13,155 nucleotides of DNA, taken from the NCBI GenBank assembly GCA_017412025.1, contig JAFQOY010000154.1, forward strand, positions 1-13,155, written 5' to 3'. Each line of letters starts with the position of its first letter. Position 1 is the first letter of the stretch. The notes under the pieces were generated by a model. The model was given only the letters and a program-made list of their open reading frames with translations. It had not been told where the DNA came from and made no database searches. This stretch comes from Clostridia bacterium (lineage in GTDB: Bacteria; Bacillota_A; Clostridia; Christensenellales; Aristaeellaceae). The position numbers and the translations under genes are program-made. Positions 1-5,651 of the stretch are shown in pieces.

Positions 1-534
1 ATCCTCGACAAGACCGGCAACAACTTCCGCATCATGGGCTACTGGACCTCTTCTGTCCGCGACTACTACGGCAAGAAGGAAGTCAAGACCGCTGCCGATA
101 TGAAGGGCATGTCCATCCGCACCCAGACCTCCGGCGTCGTCGCCGACTTCTGGACCAAGCTGGGCGCCACCCCGTCTAACGTCGCATGGGGCGAGCTGTA
201 TCAGGCTCTCCAGCAGGGCGTTGTCGATTCCGCTGAGAACGACTACACCACCCGTCTGTTCCTGATGAACGGCAACTTCTATGACAGCCTGAGCGACGAG
301 ATGAAGGGCTGGATCGACGAGGCTGCCAAGGCTGCTACCGCCGAAGAGCGTCAGGTCACCTACAACATGATGGGCCAGTCCAAGGCTGCCGTTATCGCTG
401 ACGGCGCTGAGGTCGTGAACTTTGAAGACCTCGACATCGAGTCCTTCAAGTCTGTGGCGATTCCGATTCAGGACGAATTTGCCAAGAAGAACGGCATGAC
501 CGAACTGCTTGAGATGGTCCGCAACGCGAAGTAA
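1..534 (+). CDS. dctP: TRAP transporter solute-binding protein, DctP family (5' end outside window)
   Basis: Extracytoplasmic binding subunit of a tripartite ATP-independent transporter; it captures an organic acid or related solute and delivers it to DctQM. The frame is open from base 1, so the N-terminus and signal peptide lie upstream. About 177 residues are visible. Family marks are an I-R-T segment whose arginine (118-120) corresponds to the carboxylate-binding arginine of DctP/SiaP proteins, then W-G-E-L-Y-Q-A-L-Q-Q-G-V-V-D (190-231), A-E-N, and a C-terminal S-L-S-D-E followed by an amphipathic helix. Between A-E-N and L-S-D-E only about 16 residues remain, where I remember about 38 in H. 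influenzae SiaP. This suggests an in-frame loss of about 22 residues near 240-262 (see findings). dctQ and dctM follow directly. The substrate cannot be told from the sequence. Family call is secure; integrity of the protein is less so. Confidence 0.9.
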   Translation: MLDKTGNNFRIMGYWTSSVRDYYGKKEVKTAADMKGMSIRTQTSGVVADFWTKLGATPSNVAWGELYQALQQGVVDSAENDYTTRLFLMNGNFYDSLSDEMKGWIDEAAKAATAEERQVTYNMMGQSKAAVIADGAEVVNFEDLDIESFKSVAIPIQDEFAKKNGMTELLEMVRNAK

Positions 535-553
535 TTTCTGAGCGGCTTTTATG

Positions 554-582
554 GGGAAGACGCACCGGCGTCTTCCCTTTTT
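554..582 (+). terminator. Intrinsic terminator / attenuator between dctP and dctQ
   Basis: A perfect 10-bp GC-rich stem (554-563 with 568-577, 4-base loop) is followed at once by five T. It lies 19 bases after the dctP stop and 38 bases before the dctQ start. No clear promoter is visible between the hairpin and dctQ. The simplest inference is partial read-through, giving more binding protein than membrane subunits. Confidence 0.85.
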
Positions 583-602
583 CGAATCTGCATGTTATGT
601 TA

Positions 603-609
603 AGAGAGG
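603..609 (+). promoter_or_regulatory. Ribosome binding site of dctQ
   Basis: AGAGAGG lies 11 bases before the ATG at 621. It decides against the in-frame ATG at 597, which has no Shine-Dalgarno-like sequence upstream and would put this purine run inside the coding region. Confidence 0.6.
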
Positions 610-620
610 TTAACAACAGT

Positions 621-1127
621 ATGAAAAAGCTTGGAAATGGCATCACGAAGGTGATGGATCTCTGGGCGAAGCTGCTGGTCATTGTCGGCAGCGTTACGCT
701 CACGATCTTCTTCTTTGCTGTTCTGGCGCAGATGTTCTGCCGTTATCTGGGCATCGTTGCGCTGTGGACGGAAGAGGTTTCCACCTATTCGTTCATCTTC
801 ACAGTATTCCTGGGCGCTGCCGCACTGGTCAGAGAGAATAAGCACTTTGCTTTCACAGCCATCGCAGACGGCATCAAGAATCCGCTGATCAAAAGGCTTA
901 TCGCGATCCTGATCTCCGTGATCATTCTCGTGTTCGCGTATTATATGTTTGTCTTCGGCCGTCAGCTGATGCAGAAGTTCTGGAATTACAAGTGGGTCTC
1001 CCTGCCGAGCATGAAGCGCGGTTACACCTGGCTGTGCATGCCCATCAGCGCGGCGAGCATGATGGCGTTCTCTGTTGAGAACATCGTCAAGGGTATTATG
1101 GAGATTGTGAAGGGAGGCAAGGCGTAA
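621..1127 (+). CDS. dctQ: TRAP transporter small membrane subunit, DctQ family
   Basis: Small integral-membrane subunit of the TRAP transporter. It pairs with DctM and helps dock the binding protein. The product is 168 residues from the ATG at 621, usual for the family. Four hydrophobic segments are visible: after W-A-K-L-L-V-I-V, around the Y-S-F-I-F-T-V-F-L-G stretch, around I-L-I-S-V-I-I-L-V-F-A-Y-Y, and near the end in the W-L-C-M-P-I-S-A-A-S-M-M stretch. The family-typical W-T-E-E-V segment at the start of the second segment is present. The stop codon overlaps the dctM start by one base (TAATG), so the two are translationally coupled. A 10-bp hairpin with a T run lies between dctP and this gene. 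Sure of the family; substrate unknown. Confidence 0.92.
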   Translation: MKKLGNGITKVMDLWAKLLVIVGSVTLTIFFFAVLAQMFCRYLGIVALWTEEVSTYSFIFTVFLGAAALVRENKHFAFTAIADGIKNPLIKRLIAILISVIILVFAYYMFVFGRQLMQKFWNYKWVSLPSMKRGYTWLCMPISAASMMAFSVENIVKGIMEIVKGGKA

Positions 1128-2416
1128 TGTTTGCAGCGTTCCTCGTTGTTCTGTTCGTCGGCTTTATCCTTCTGGGCGTGCCGATCGCGTTCTCTCTGGG
1201 CTTTGTGTCCTTTGTGGGCATTGCGTCCCTGCCGACGATTCCCAATATCGTCGTCTTCCAGAAGATGTTCAACGGCCTGAACAGCTTTACGCTTCTGGCT
1301 GTTCCGCTCTTCATCCTCGCCGCAAACCTGATGAACCATGGCGCGATCACCGCCAAACTCATTGAGGTGTGCATTGCGCTGGTGGGTCATATCCGCGGAG
1401 GCCTGGCTCATGCGAATATCCTGATCTCCATGATCTTTGCAGGCATTTCCGGTTCCTCCCAGGCGGATACTGCGGGCGTTGGCAAGATTCTCATTCCAGC
1501 CATGCTCGATCAGGGCTATGACAAGGAGACGGCTGTCGGCGTTACCGCGGCATCTTCTACGCTCGGCTCGATCATCCCGCCGTCCATCCTGATGGTCGTC
1601 TATTCCGGTATTGCTTCCGTTTCTACCGGCGCGCTGTTCCTCTGCGGCATGATCCCGGGCATCATGCTCGGCCTTGCGATGATGGCGGTCGTCGTTGTCA
1701 TGGGAAGAAAGAAGAACTTCCCCAAGAGCGAGCGCGTACCGCTGAAGAAGACGATGAAGCTGGTCATGCAGTCTCTGCCGGCGCTGCTTACGCCGATTAT
1801 TCTCATCGGCGGCATCGTCAGCGGTCTGTTCACGCCGACTGAATCTGCGGCCTTTGCCTGCCTGTATGCCCTTCTGATCGGCGTCTTCTTCTATCGAACC
1901 ATCAAGATCAAGGATCTGCCGGGCATCGTGATGGAAACCATGAAGCAGAGCTGTCTTTCGCTGTTTGCGCTGGCGGCTGCCTGCGCGCTGGGCGAGCTGA
2001 TGAGCTACTATCAGCTCAATGTCATCGTGCAGAAGTTCTTTATGGCGCTGCCGGGCGGTTATCTGGTGTTCATCCTTGTGACCGTCGCGTTCTTCCTGTT
2101 TGTGGGCACGTTCATGGACGCTGTGCCGGCGATGATCCTCTTTGTGCCGATCATCCTGCCGTGCGCGACGAGCCTTGGCATGAGCCCGCTGATGCTGGGT
2201 CTGATCATCGTCATCACCCTGGCGCTGGGTCTGACGACGCCGCCGTACGGCCTGTGCCTGCTGATCGCATCGTCCATCGCGGATCTGTCGGTAGAGCGCT
2301 CCTTCAAGGGCGTGCTGCCGTATTTCCTGGTGGCGCTCGGCGTTCTGGCGGTGCTGGTGCTTTTCCCGAATGTGTTTATCGCCATTCCCCAATTCCTGTT
2401 CCCGGCCGTGTTCTGA
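1127..2416 (+). CDS. dctM: TRAP transporter large membrane subunit, DctM family
   Basis: Large membrane subunit that forms the transport pathway of the TRAP system, driven by an ion gradient rather than ATP. Its 429 residues match the usual DctM length, and the protein is hydrophobic throughout, with about 11-12 membrane segments by eye. Recognisable family segments in order are an N-terminal G-V-P-I-A-F-S-L-G, then G-I-S-G-S-S-Q-A-D, A-A-S-S-T-L-G-S-I-I-P-P-S, the mid-protein F-T-P-T-E-S-A-A-F-A, and the C-terminal G-L-T-T-P-P-Y-G-L. The start ATG overlaps the dctQ stop by one base and is preceded by AGGGAGG (1111-1117). An intrinsic terminator follows eight bases after the stop, so this ends the TRAP operon. 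Confidence 0.95.
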   Translation: MFAAFLVVLFVGFILLGVPIAFSLGFVSFVGIASLPTIPNIVVFQKMFNGLNSFTLLAVPLFILAANLMNHGAITAKLIEVCIALVGHIRGGLAHANILISMIFAGISGSSQADTAGVGKILIPAMLDQGYDKETAVGVTAASSTLGSIIPPSILMVVYSGIASVSTGALFLCGMIPGIMLGLAMMAVVVVMGRKKNFPKSERVPLKKTMKLVMQSLPALLTPIILIGGIVSGLFTPTESAAFACLYALLIGVFFYRTIKIKDLPGIVMETMKQSCLSLFALAAACALGELMSYYQLNVIVQKFFMALPGGYLVFILVTVAFFLFVGTFMDAVPAMILFVPIILPCATSLGMSPLMLGLIIVITLALGLTTPPYGLCLLIASSIADLSVERSFKGVLPYFLVALGVLAVLVLFPNVFIAIPQFLFPAVF

Positions 2417-2423
2417 TTGCATG

Positions 2424-2456
2424 GAGCGTCCTTCCTGAGCGGAGGGCGCTCTTTTT
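2424..2456 (+). terminator. Intrinsic terminator of the TRAP operon
   Basis: A 9-bp stem (2424-2432 with 2443-2451, one G-T pair) is followed by five T (2452-2456), directly after the dctM stop codon. Confidence 0.8.
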
Positions 2457-2477
2457 GCTTTTCGGCGCGGGTTGGGC

Positions 2478-2506
2478 TTGCATTGATTCGCGCGCAATGT
2501 TATAAT
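2478..2506 (+). promoter_or_regulatory. Sigma-70/SigA-type promoter of the BMP-family gene
   Basis: TTGCAT (2478-2483), a 17-base spacer and a perfect TATAAT (2501-2506) lie between the TRAP terminator and the BMP gene. The predicted transcript starts near 2513, leaving a leader of about 50 bases. No operator-like repeat is obvious. Confidence 0.75.
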
Positions 2507-2562
2507 AACCGTGACAAAGCGTCAGAATATGACGCAGAATAACGACATAGGAGGAATGTACC

Positions 2563-3639
2563 ATGAAGAAGTTTCTTTCCATGATCCTCGTCCTCGTCGC
2601 CATGCTGGCGATCTTCGCCGTCCCGGCCAACGCTGCCGAGGTCGCGCTGGTCACCGACGTGGGCACCATCGACGACGAGTCCTTCAACCAGGCCTGCTGG
2701 CAGGGCGTTGAGGCGTTTGCGACCGCCAACAACCTGACCTATCAGTACTATCAGCCGGCCGCCGACTCCGACGACGAGCGCCTCGGCTCCATCGACCAGG
2801 CTGTCTCCGACGGCGCGAAGGCCATCGTTCTGCCGGGCTACCTCTTCGGCGCGACTGTCGCTCAGGCGCAGGAGATGTATCCGGAAGTCAAGTTCATCGC
2901 GGTTGACGTGGGCGCCGGCGATCTGGGCACCGACGCGCTGGAGAACCTGTACTGCGCCGTCTTCGGCGAGGAGCAGGCGGGCTACCTGACCGGCTACGCC
3001 GTTGTCAAGGACGGCTTCACCAAGCTGGGCTTCCTGGGCGGCATGGCGGTTCCGGCCGTTCAGCGCTATGGCTACGGCTTCGTGCAGGGCGCGAACGCTG
3101 CTGCCGTTGAGATGGGCACCCCGATCGAGATCAAGTACACCTACGGCGGCCAGTTCTTCGGCGACGCCAACATCACCGCCAAGATGGACGGCTGGTACTC
3201 TGAGGGCACCGAGCTGGTCTTCGCCTGCGGCGGCGGCATCTACACCTCTGCTGTTGAGGCTGCTCTGACCCACAAGCAGTTCGTGGCCGGCGTTGACGTC
3301 GACCAGCACTATGTCGGCGAGCAGTATGTGGCCGACTACGGCTACAACCCGTTCGTCACCTCCGCGATGAAGGGTCTGCAGGCCGCGACCGAGTCCGCTC
3401 TGGCCAAGGCCTTCGACGGCACCTGGGCTGAGATCGGCGGCAAGATCGAGACCCTGAACCTCCAGGCGGGCGACTATGTCGGCATCCCGACCGCCGAGAA
3501 GTCCTGGGGCTTCAAGTCCTTCACCATGGACGAGTACACCAAGGCCATCGAGGCCATCCGCTCCGGCGAGCTGGTCATCTCCGATGCGCTGGAGGCTCCG
3601 GCTGTTGCCGAGAACGTGACCGTCACCTACATCGACTGA
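2563..3639 (+). CDS. BMP/PnrA-family substrate-binding protein, orphan
   Basis: Extracytoplasmic binding protein of the basic membrane protein (BMP, Med/PnrA) family. Characterised members bind nucleosides or related compounds and feed an ABC importer. The product is 358 residues. Residues 1-24 form a signal peptide ending A-N-A before A25. There is no cysteine at the cleavage point, so it does not look like the lipoprotein usual in Gram-positives. The mature N-terminus carries the family segment V-T-D-V-G-T-I-D-D-E-S-F-N-Q (residues 30-43). Later V-F-A-C-G-G-G-I-Y and D-V-D-Q-H-Y resemble BMP ligand-pocket segments. AGGAGG (2549-2554) sits 8 bases before the ATG. The gene has its own promoter and terminator, and no permease or ATPase of the BMP type is in the window. 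Ligand not predictable here. Codon use is strongly biased (AAG, GGC, ATC, CTG), suggesting high expression. Confidence 0.92.
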   Translation: MKKFLSMILVLVAMLAIFAVPANAAEVALVTDVGTIDDESFNQACWQGVEAFATANNLTYQYYQPAADSDDERLGSIDQAVSDGAKAIVLPGYLFGATVAQAQEMYPEVKFIAVDVGAGDLGTDALENLYCAVFGEEQAGYLTGYAVVKDGFTKLGFLGGMAVPAVQRYGYGFVQGANAAAVEMGTPIEIKYTYGGQFFGDANITAKMDGWYSEGTELVFACGGGIYTSAVEAALTHKQFVAGVDVDQHYVGEQYVADYGYNPFVTSAMKGLQAATESALAKAFDGTWAEIGGKIETLNLQAGDYVGIPTAEKSWGFKSFTMDEYTKAIEAIRSGELVISDALEAPAVAENVTVTYID

Positions 3640-3651
3640 TCGATGCGCATT

Positions 3652-3679
3652 CAGGCAGGCTTCGGCCTGCCTGTTTTTT
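3652..3679 (+). terminator. Intrinsic terminator of the BMP-family gene
   Basis: A perfect 9-bp stem (3652-3660 with 3665-3673) closed by a stable TTCG tetraloop and followed by six T, 12 bases after the stop codon. Confidence 0.92.
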
Positions 3680-3710
3680 CGTTTTGGGCAATGTGCGCTG
3701 CGGCGCGGGA

Positions 3711-3830
3711 CCTCATCCGTCACGGCTTATGCCGTGCCGCCTTCCCCGAATGGGAAGGCTCATTTTGTAAAGGCACATCAGGAGAACCATATAAGCCTTC
3801 CCCTTTGGGGAAGGTGCTCCGCAGGGCGAT
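3711..3830. repeat. Degenerate intergenic inverted-repeat element (MITE-like)
   Basis: The element starts with CCTCATCCGT and holds three hairpins: CACGGC/GCCGTG (3721-3736), GCCTTCCC/GGGAAGGC (3739-3759) and CCTTCCCC/GGGGAAGG (3796-3814). The second and third hairpins are imperfect inverted copies of each other around a spacer of about 35 bases. From memory, elements with CCTCATCC ends and CCTTCCCC arms are scattered between genes in gut Clostridia such as Faecalibacterium. In those, the right end repeats the left in inverted form (GGATGAGG). Here the right end is not recognisable, so the copy looks decayed. It codes for nothing. The exact right boundary is uncertain. Confidence 0.6.
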
Positions 3831-3860
3831 TCGCTTCCCGCCGGGCTTCCTTATACAGAT

Positions 3861-3879
3861 ATGCATGAAAATCATGCAT
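3861..3879. promoter_or_regulatory. Perfect palindrome, possible operator
   Basis: ATGCATG (3861-3867) and CATGCAT (3873-3879) form perfect 7-bp arms around AAAAT. Flanking CAGAT and ATCTG extend the symmetry if a 5-base bulge is allowed. It is 90 bases upstream of the -35 box and has no T run, so an operator fits better than a terminator. The regulator is unknown. Confidence 0.35.
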
Positions 3880-3937
3880 AATATATCTGCGGTGCAGAGA
3901 AGTAAAGAAAAACCGGTGCAAAGCATGCAGGAAAATA

Positions 3938-3951
3938 TGAATAATCATGCA
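3938..3951. promoter_or_regulatory. ArgR-box-like site upstream of the promoter
   Basis: TGAATAATCATGCA fits the symmetric pattern TGnATnnnnATnCA, close to the arginine-repressor (ArgR/AhrC) box as I remember it. It ends 18 bases before the -35 box. Control of a peptide importer by arginine would be plausible, but this is a single short match in AT-rich DNA and could be chance, or part of an UP element. Confidence 0.25.
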
Positions 3952-3969
3952 AATATTGCCATAATCTGG

Positions 3970-3998
3970 TTGACAAGAAGCGCGTAAAATCTTATAAT
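3970..3998 (+). promoter_or_regulatory. Consensus promoter of the peptide-transport operon
   Basis: TTGACA (3970-3975), exactly 17 bases, then TATAAT (3993-3998): both hexamers and the spacing match the sigma-70/SigA consensus, with AT-rich DNA just upstream. Transcription should start near 4005, about 43 bases before the ATG at 4048. Confidence 0.92.
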
Positions 3999-4032
3999 GT
4001 CTGTGTTTTTCTTAAAAAACAAAAGCTACAGA

Positions 4033-4038
4033 AAAGGA
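4033..4038 (+). promoter_or_regulatory. Ribosome binding site of the peptide-binding protein
   Basis: AAAGGA lies 9 bases before the ATG at 4048 and decides that start. The in-frame ATG at 3997 falls inside the -10 box and upstream of the predicted transcript start, so it cannot be used from this promoter. Confidence 0.75.
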
Positions 4039-4047
4039 TATGAGCGT

Positions 4048-5562
4048 ATGAAGAAGAATCTGCTGAAGACGCTGTGCCTGCTGGCGCTGGCCATGGTGCT
4101 CTTCGCAGCTCCGGTCTGTGCCGAGGCTGCGCGCGATACCCTCGTGTGGGCGATGAGCTCTGATCCGGCGAGCCTGGATCCGATGAACACCGCGAACATG
4201 AACACCTTCACCATCACGTACGCGATGTATGACTGCCTGACCATCTCCGACGGCAACGGCGGCTATAAGCCGTACCTGGCGGACGACGTCATCATGAGCG
4301 AGGACGGCATGGTCTACACCGTCAAGCTGGCCAAGGACGTCTACTTCCATGACGGCAGCAAGCTGACCATCGAGGACGTGAAGTACTCCCTTGACCGCAC
4401 CATCGCTGCGGGCTGGGCGTTTGACATGACGCTGTGCATCGATGAGGTCGTCGTCATCGACGACGCTACCCTCGAGATCCGCCTGAACACGCCGTTCGGC
4501 GGCATGATGGGCAGCCTCGCTTCTCCGTTCTTCTCCATCATGAGCAAGGACTACTGCGAGAAGATGGGCAACGACGCGATCAAGCGTCAGCCGATGGGCA
4601 CCGGCGCGTACAAGCTCGCCGAGTGGGTCAGCGGCGACCACATCACCCTCGTGGCCAATGAGAACTACTTCGCCGGCGCTCCGGCGATCAAGACCATCGT
4701 CTGCAAGCCGATCGCCGACAAGAACACCGGCATGATCGCCCTGCAGAACGGCGAGATCGACACCTTCATGAACGTCAACCCGACCGACATTCCGGCGGTT
4801 GAGGCGGATGAAAATCTCGTGCTCTACTCCTGCGATTCTGCGAGCGTTCTGTCCCTGAACATGAACGTCGAGGATCCGGTGATGGGCAACGAGAAGGTCC
4901 GTCAGGCGATCTTCGCCGCCATCAACAAGGATGACATCATCCTCGGCGCGCTGGAAGGCCGCGGCACCCCGGCAAACTCCGCCATCCCGACCGTGTGCGC
5001 CGGCTACTCCCCGGACACCCCCGGTTCCACCTTTGACCTCGCCCGCGCCAAGGAGCTGCTGACCGAGGCCGGCTATCCGGACGGCGTTGACGTGAAGCTC
5101 GTCCTCAAGGAGGACAACACCAACCAGAAGGTGGCCACCATCATTCAGGCTTACCTGAGCATGATCGGCATCCGCGTGGAGATCGAGCTGATGGAGGGCG
5201 GCGCGTACACCACCGCTGTCTATTCCAACGGCGATTACCAGATGACCATCAGCTCCTGGTCCGCGATGTTCCTTGACGCGTACTCCGTCATGTACAGCCA
5301 GTTCCACAAGGACTGCTACGGCGGCACCGGCAACATCACCCACGTCGTGACCGAAGAGCTCAGCGGCCTGCTGGATGCGGCTGCCAAGGCGGACGACGCG
5401 AACAAGGTTGCGGCCTATGACGCGGTCTGCGCCGACATTCTGGAGCATGCCTACCAGCTGCCGCTGGTGTATCAGCAGACCACCATCTCCGCCACCAAGG
5501 ATCTCAAGGGTCTTGAGGCGAGCCCGCTTGGCTGCTATATGCTCAAGGATCTCTACTTCTGA
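4048..5562 (+). CDS. Di/oligopeptide ABC transporter substrate-binding protein (SBP family 5)
   Basis: Extracytoplasmic peptide receptor of the DppA/OppA (SBP_bac_5) family; it hands peptides to the permeases encoded downstream. The product is 504 residues, usual for the family. Residues 1-25 form a signal peptide. Cys24 is preceded by A-P-V, a poor lipobox, so cleavage after Ala25 by signal peptidase I is more likely than lipidation. The mature protein begins with the typical D-P-A-S-L-D-P (about residues 39-45) and an early G-x-Y-K-P-Y-L-A-D segment. V-Y-F-H-D-G-S, I-E-D-V-K-Y-S-L-D-R and M-G-T-G-A-Y-K follow, all family hallmarks. It is the first gene of the operon, behind a consensus promoter, and a terminator-like hairpin follows before the permease genes. 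DppA, OppA and related receptors cannot be separated by eye. Confidence 0.93.
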   Translation: MKKNLLKTLCLLALAMVLFAAPVCAEAARDTLVWAMSSDPASLDPMNTANMNTFTITYAMYDCLTISDGNGGYKPYLADDVIMSEDGMVYTVKLAKDVYFHDGSKLTIEDVKYSLDRTIAAGWAFDMTLCIDEVVVIDDATLEIRLNTPFGGMMGSLASPFFSIMSKDYCEKMGNDAIKRQPMGTGAYKLAEWVSGDHITLVANENYFAGAPAIKTIVCKPIADKNTGMIALQNGEIDTFMNVNPTDIPAVEADENLVLYSCDSASVLSLNMNVEDPVMGNEKVRQAIFAAINKDDIILGALEGRGTPANSAIPTVCAGYSPDTPGSTFDLARAKELLTEAGYPDGVDVKLVLKEDNTNQKVATIIQAYLSMIGIRVEIELMEGGAYTTAVYSNGDYQMTISSWSAMFLDAYSVMYSQFHKDCYGGTGNITHVVTEELSGLLDAAAKADDANKVAAYDAVCADILEHAYQLPLVYQQTTISATKDLKGLEASPLGCYMLKDLYF

Positions 5563-5587
5563 TCGGAGAGAGAACAGGCAGACAAAT

Positions 5588-5617
5588 AAGGGACAGTGCA
5601 AACTGTCCCTTTCTTTT
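5588..5617 (+). terminator. Terminator-like hairpin (attenuator) after the binding-protein gene
   Basis: A perfect 10-bp stem (5588-5597 with 5602-5611, GCAA loop) is followed by TCTTTT. It sits in the 89-base gap between the binding-protein gene and the first permease, with no evident promoter after it. Partial termination, or 3'-end protection of a short binding-protein mRNA, is the likely role. Confidence 0.75.
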
Positions 5618-5651
5618 CAAGCATGCTATTTTCCGGCAAAGGAGTATTGTC

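Larger units (their letters stand above)
3680..4047 (+). other. Gene-free regulatory stretch upstream of the peptide transporter
   Basis: No credible gene lies between the BMP terminator and the peptide-binding-protein start. The stretch contains the MITE-like element (3711-3830), then an abruptly AT-richer part (about 3850-4047). That part holds a palindrome (3861-3879), an ArgR-box-like site (3938-3951) and the promoter (3970-3998). Open frames here cross the repeat and terminator and have no family resemblance. Confidence 0.75.

Noticed and set aside
1022..2497. Minus-strand open frame of 491 codons opposite dctM
   Set aside because: It lies antisense to a clear DctM gene, its product is a low-complexity run rich in Arg, His, Gln, Asp and Glu, and it has no family resemblance. 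The strong codon bias of the real gene removes antisense stops.
2500..3723. Minus-strand open frame of 407 codons opposite the BMP gene
   Set aside because: It runs through the terminator of the BMP gene and is explained by the heavily biased codons of that gene. No domain was recognised.
3711..3830. CRISPR array or tRNA in the hairpin-rich intergenic stretch
   Set aside because: There are no regularly spaced direct repeats, and no cloverleaf with T-loop and acceptor pairing. The symmetry is that of an inverted-repeat element.
3720..3926. Minus-strand frame of 68 codons within the repeat element
   Set aside because: It consists mostly of the repeat's hairpins and lacks a ribosome site. It is a by-product of the element.
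3643..3987. Plus-strand frame of 114 codons in the gene-free stretch
   Set aside because: It starts in the BMP terminator, reads through the inverted-repeat element and the operator-like palindrome, and has no ribosome site or family resemblance.
3680..4047. Possible riboswitch or T-box leader before the peptide operon
   Set aside because: The promoter is at 3970-3998, so the transcribed leader is only about 43 bases, too short for such an element. The hairpins further upstream are not transcribed from this promoter.
4012..5601. Minus-strand open frame of 529 codons opposite the peptide-binding protein
   Set aside because: An antisense shadow of a well-supported SBP family 5 gene. Its composition is skewed to Val, Gly, Asp and His, and it runs through the promoter leader and the hairpin after the real gene.
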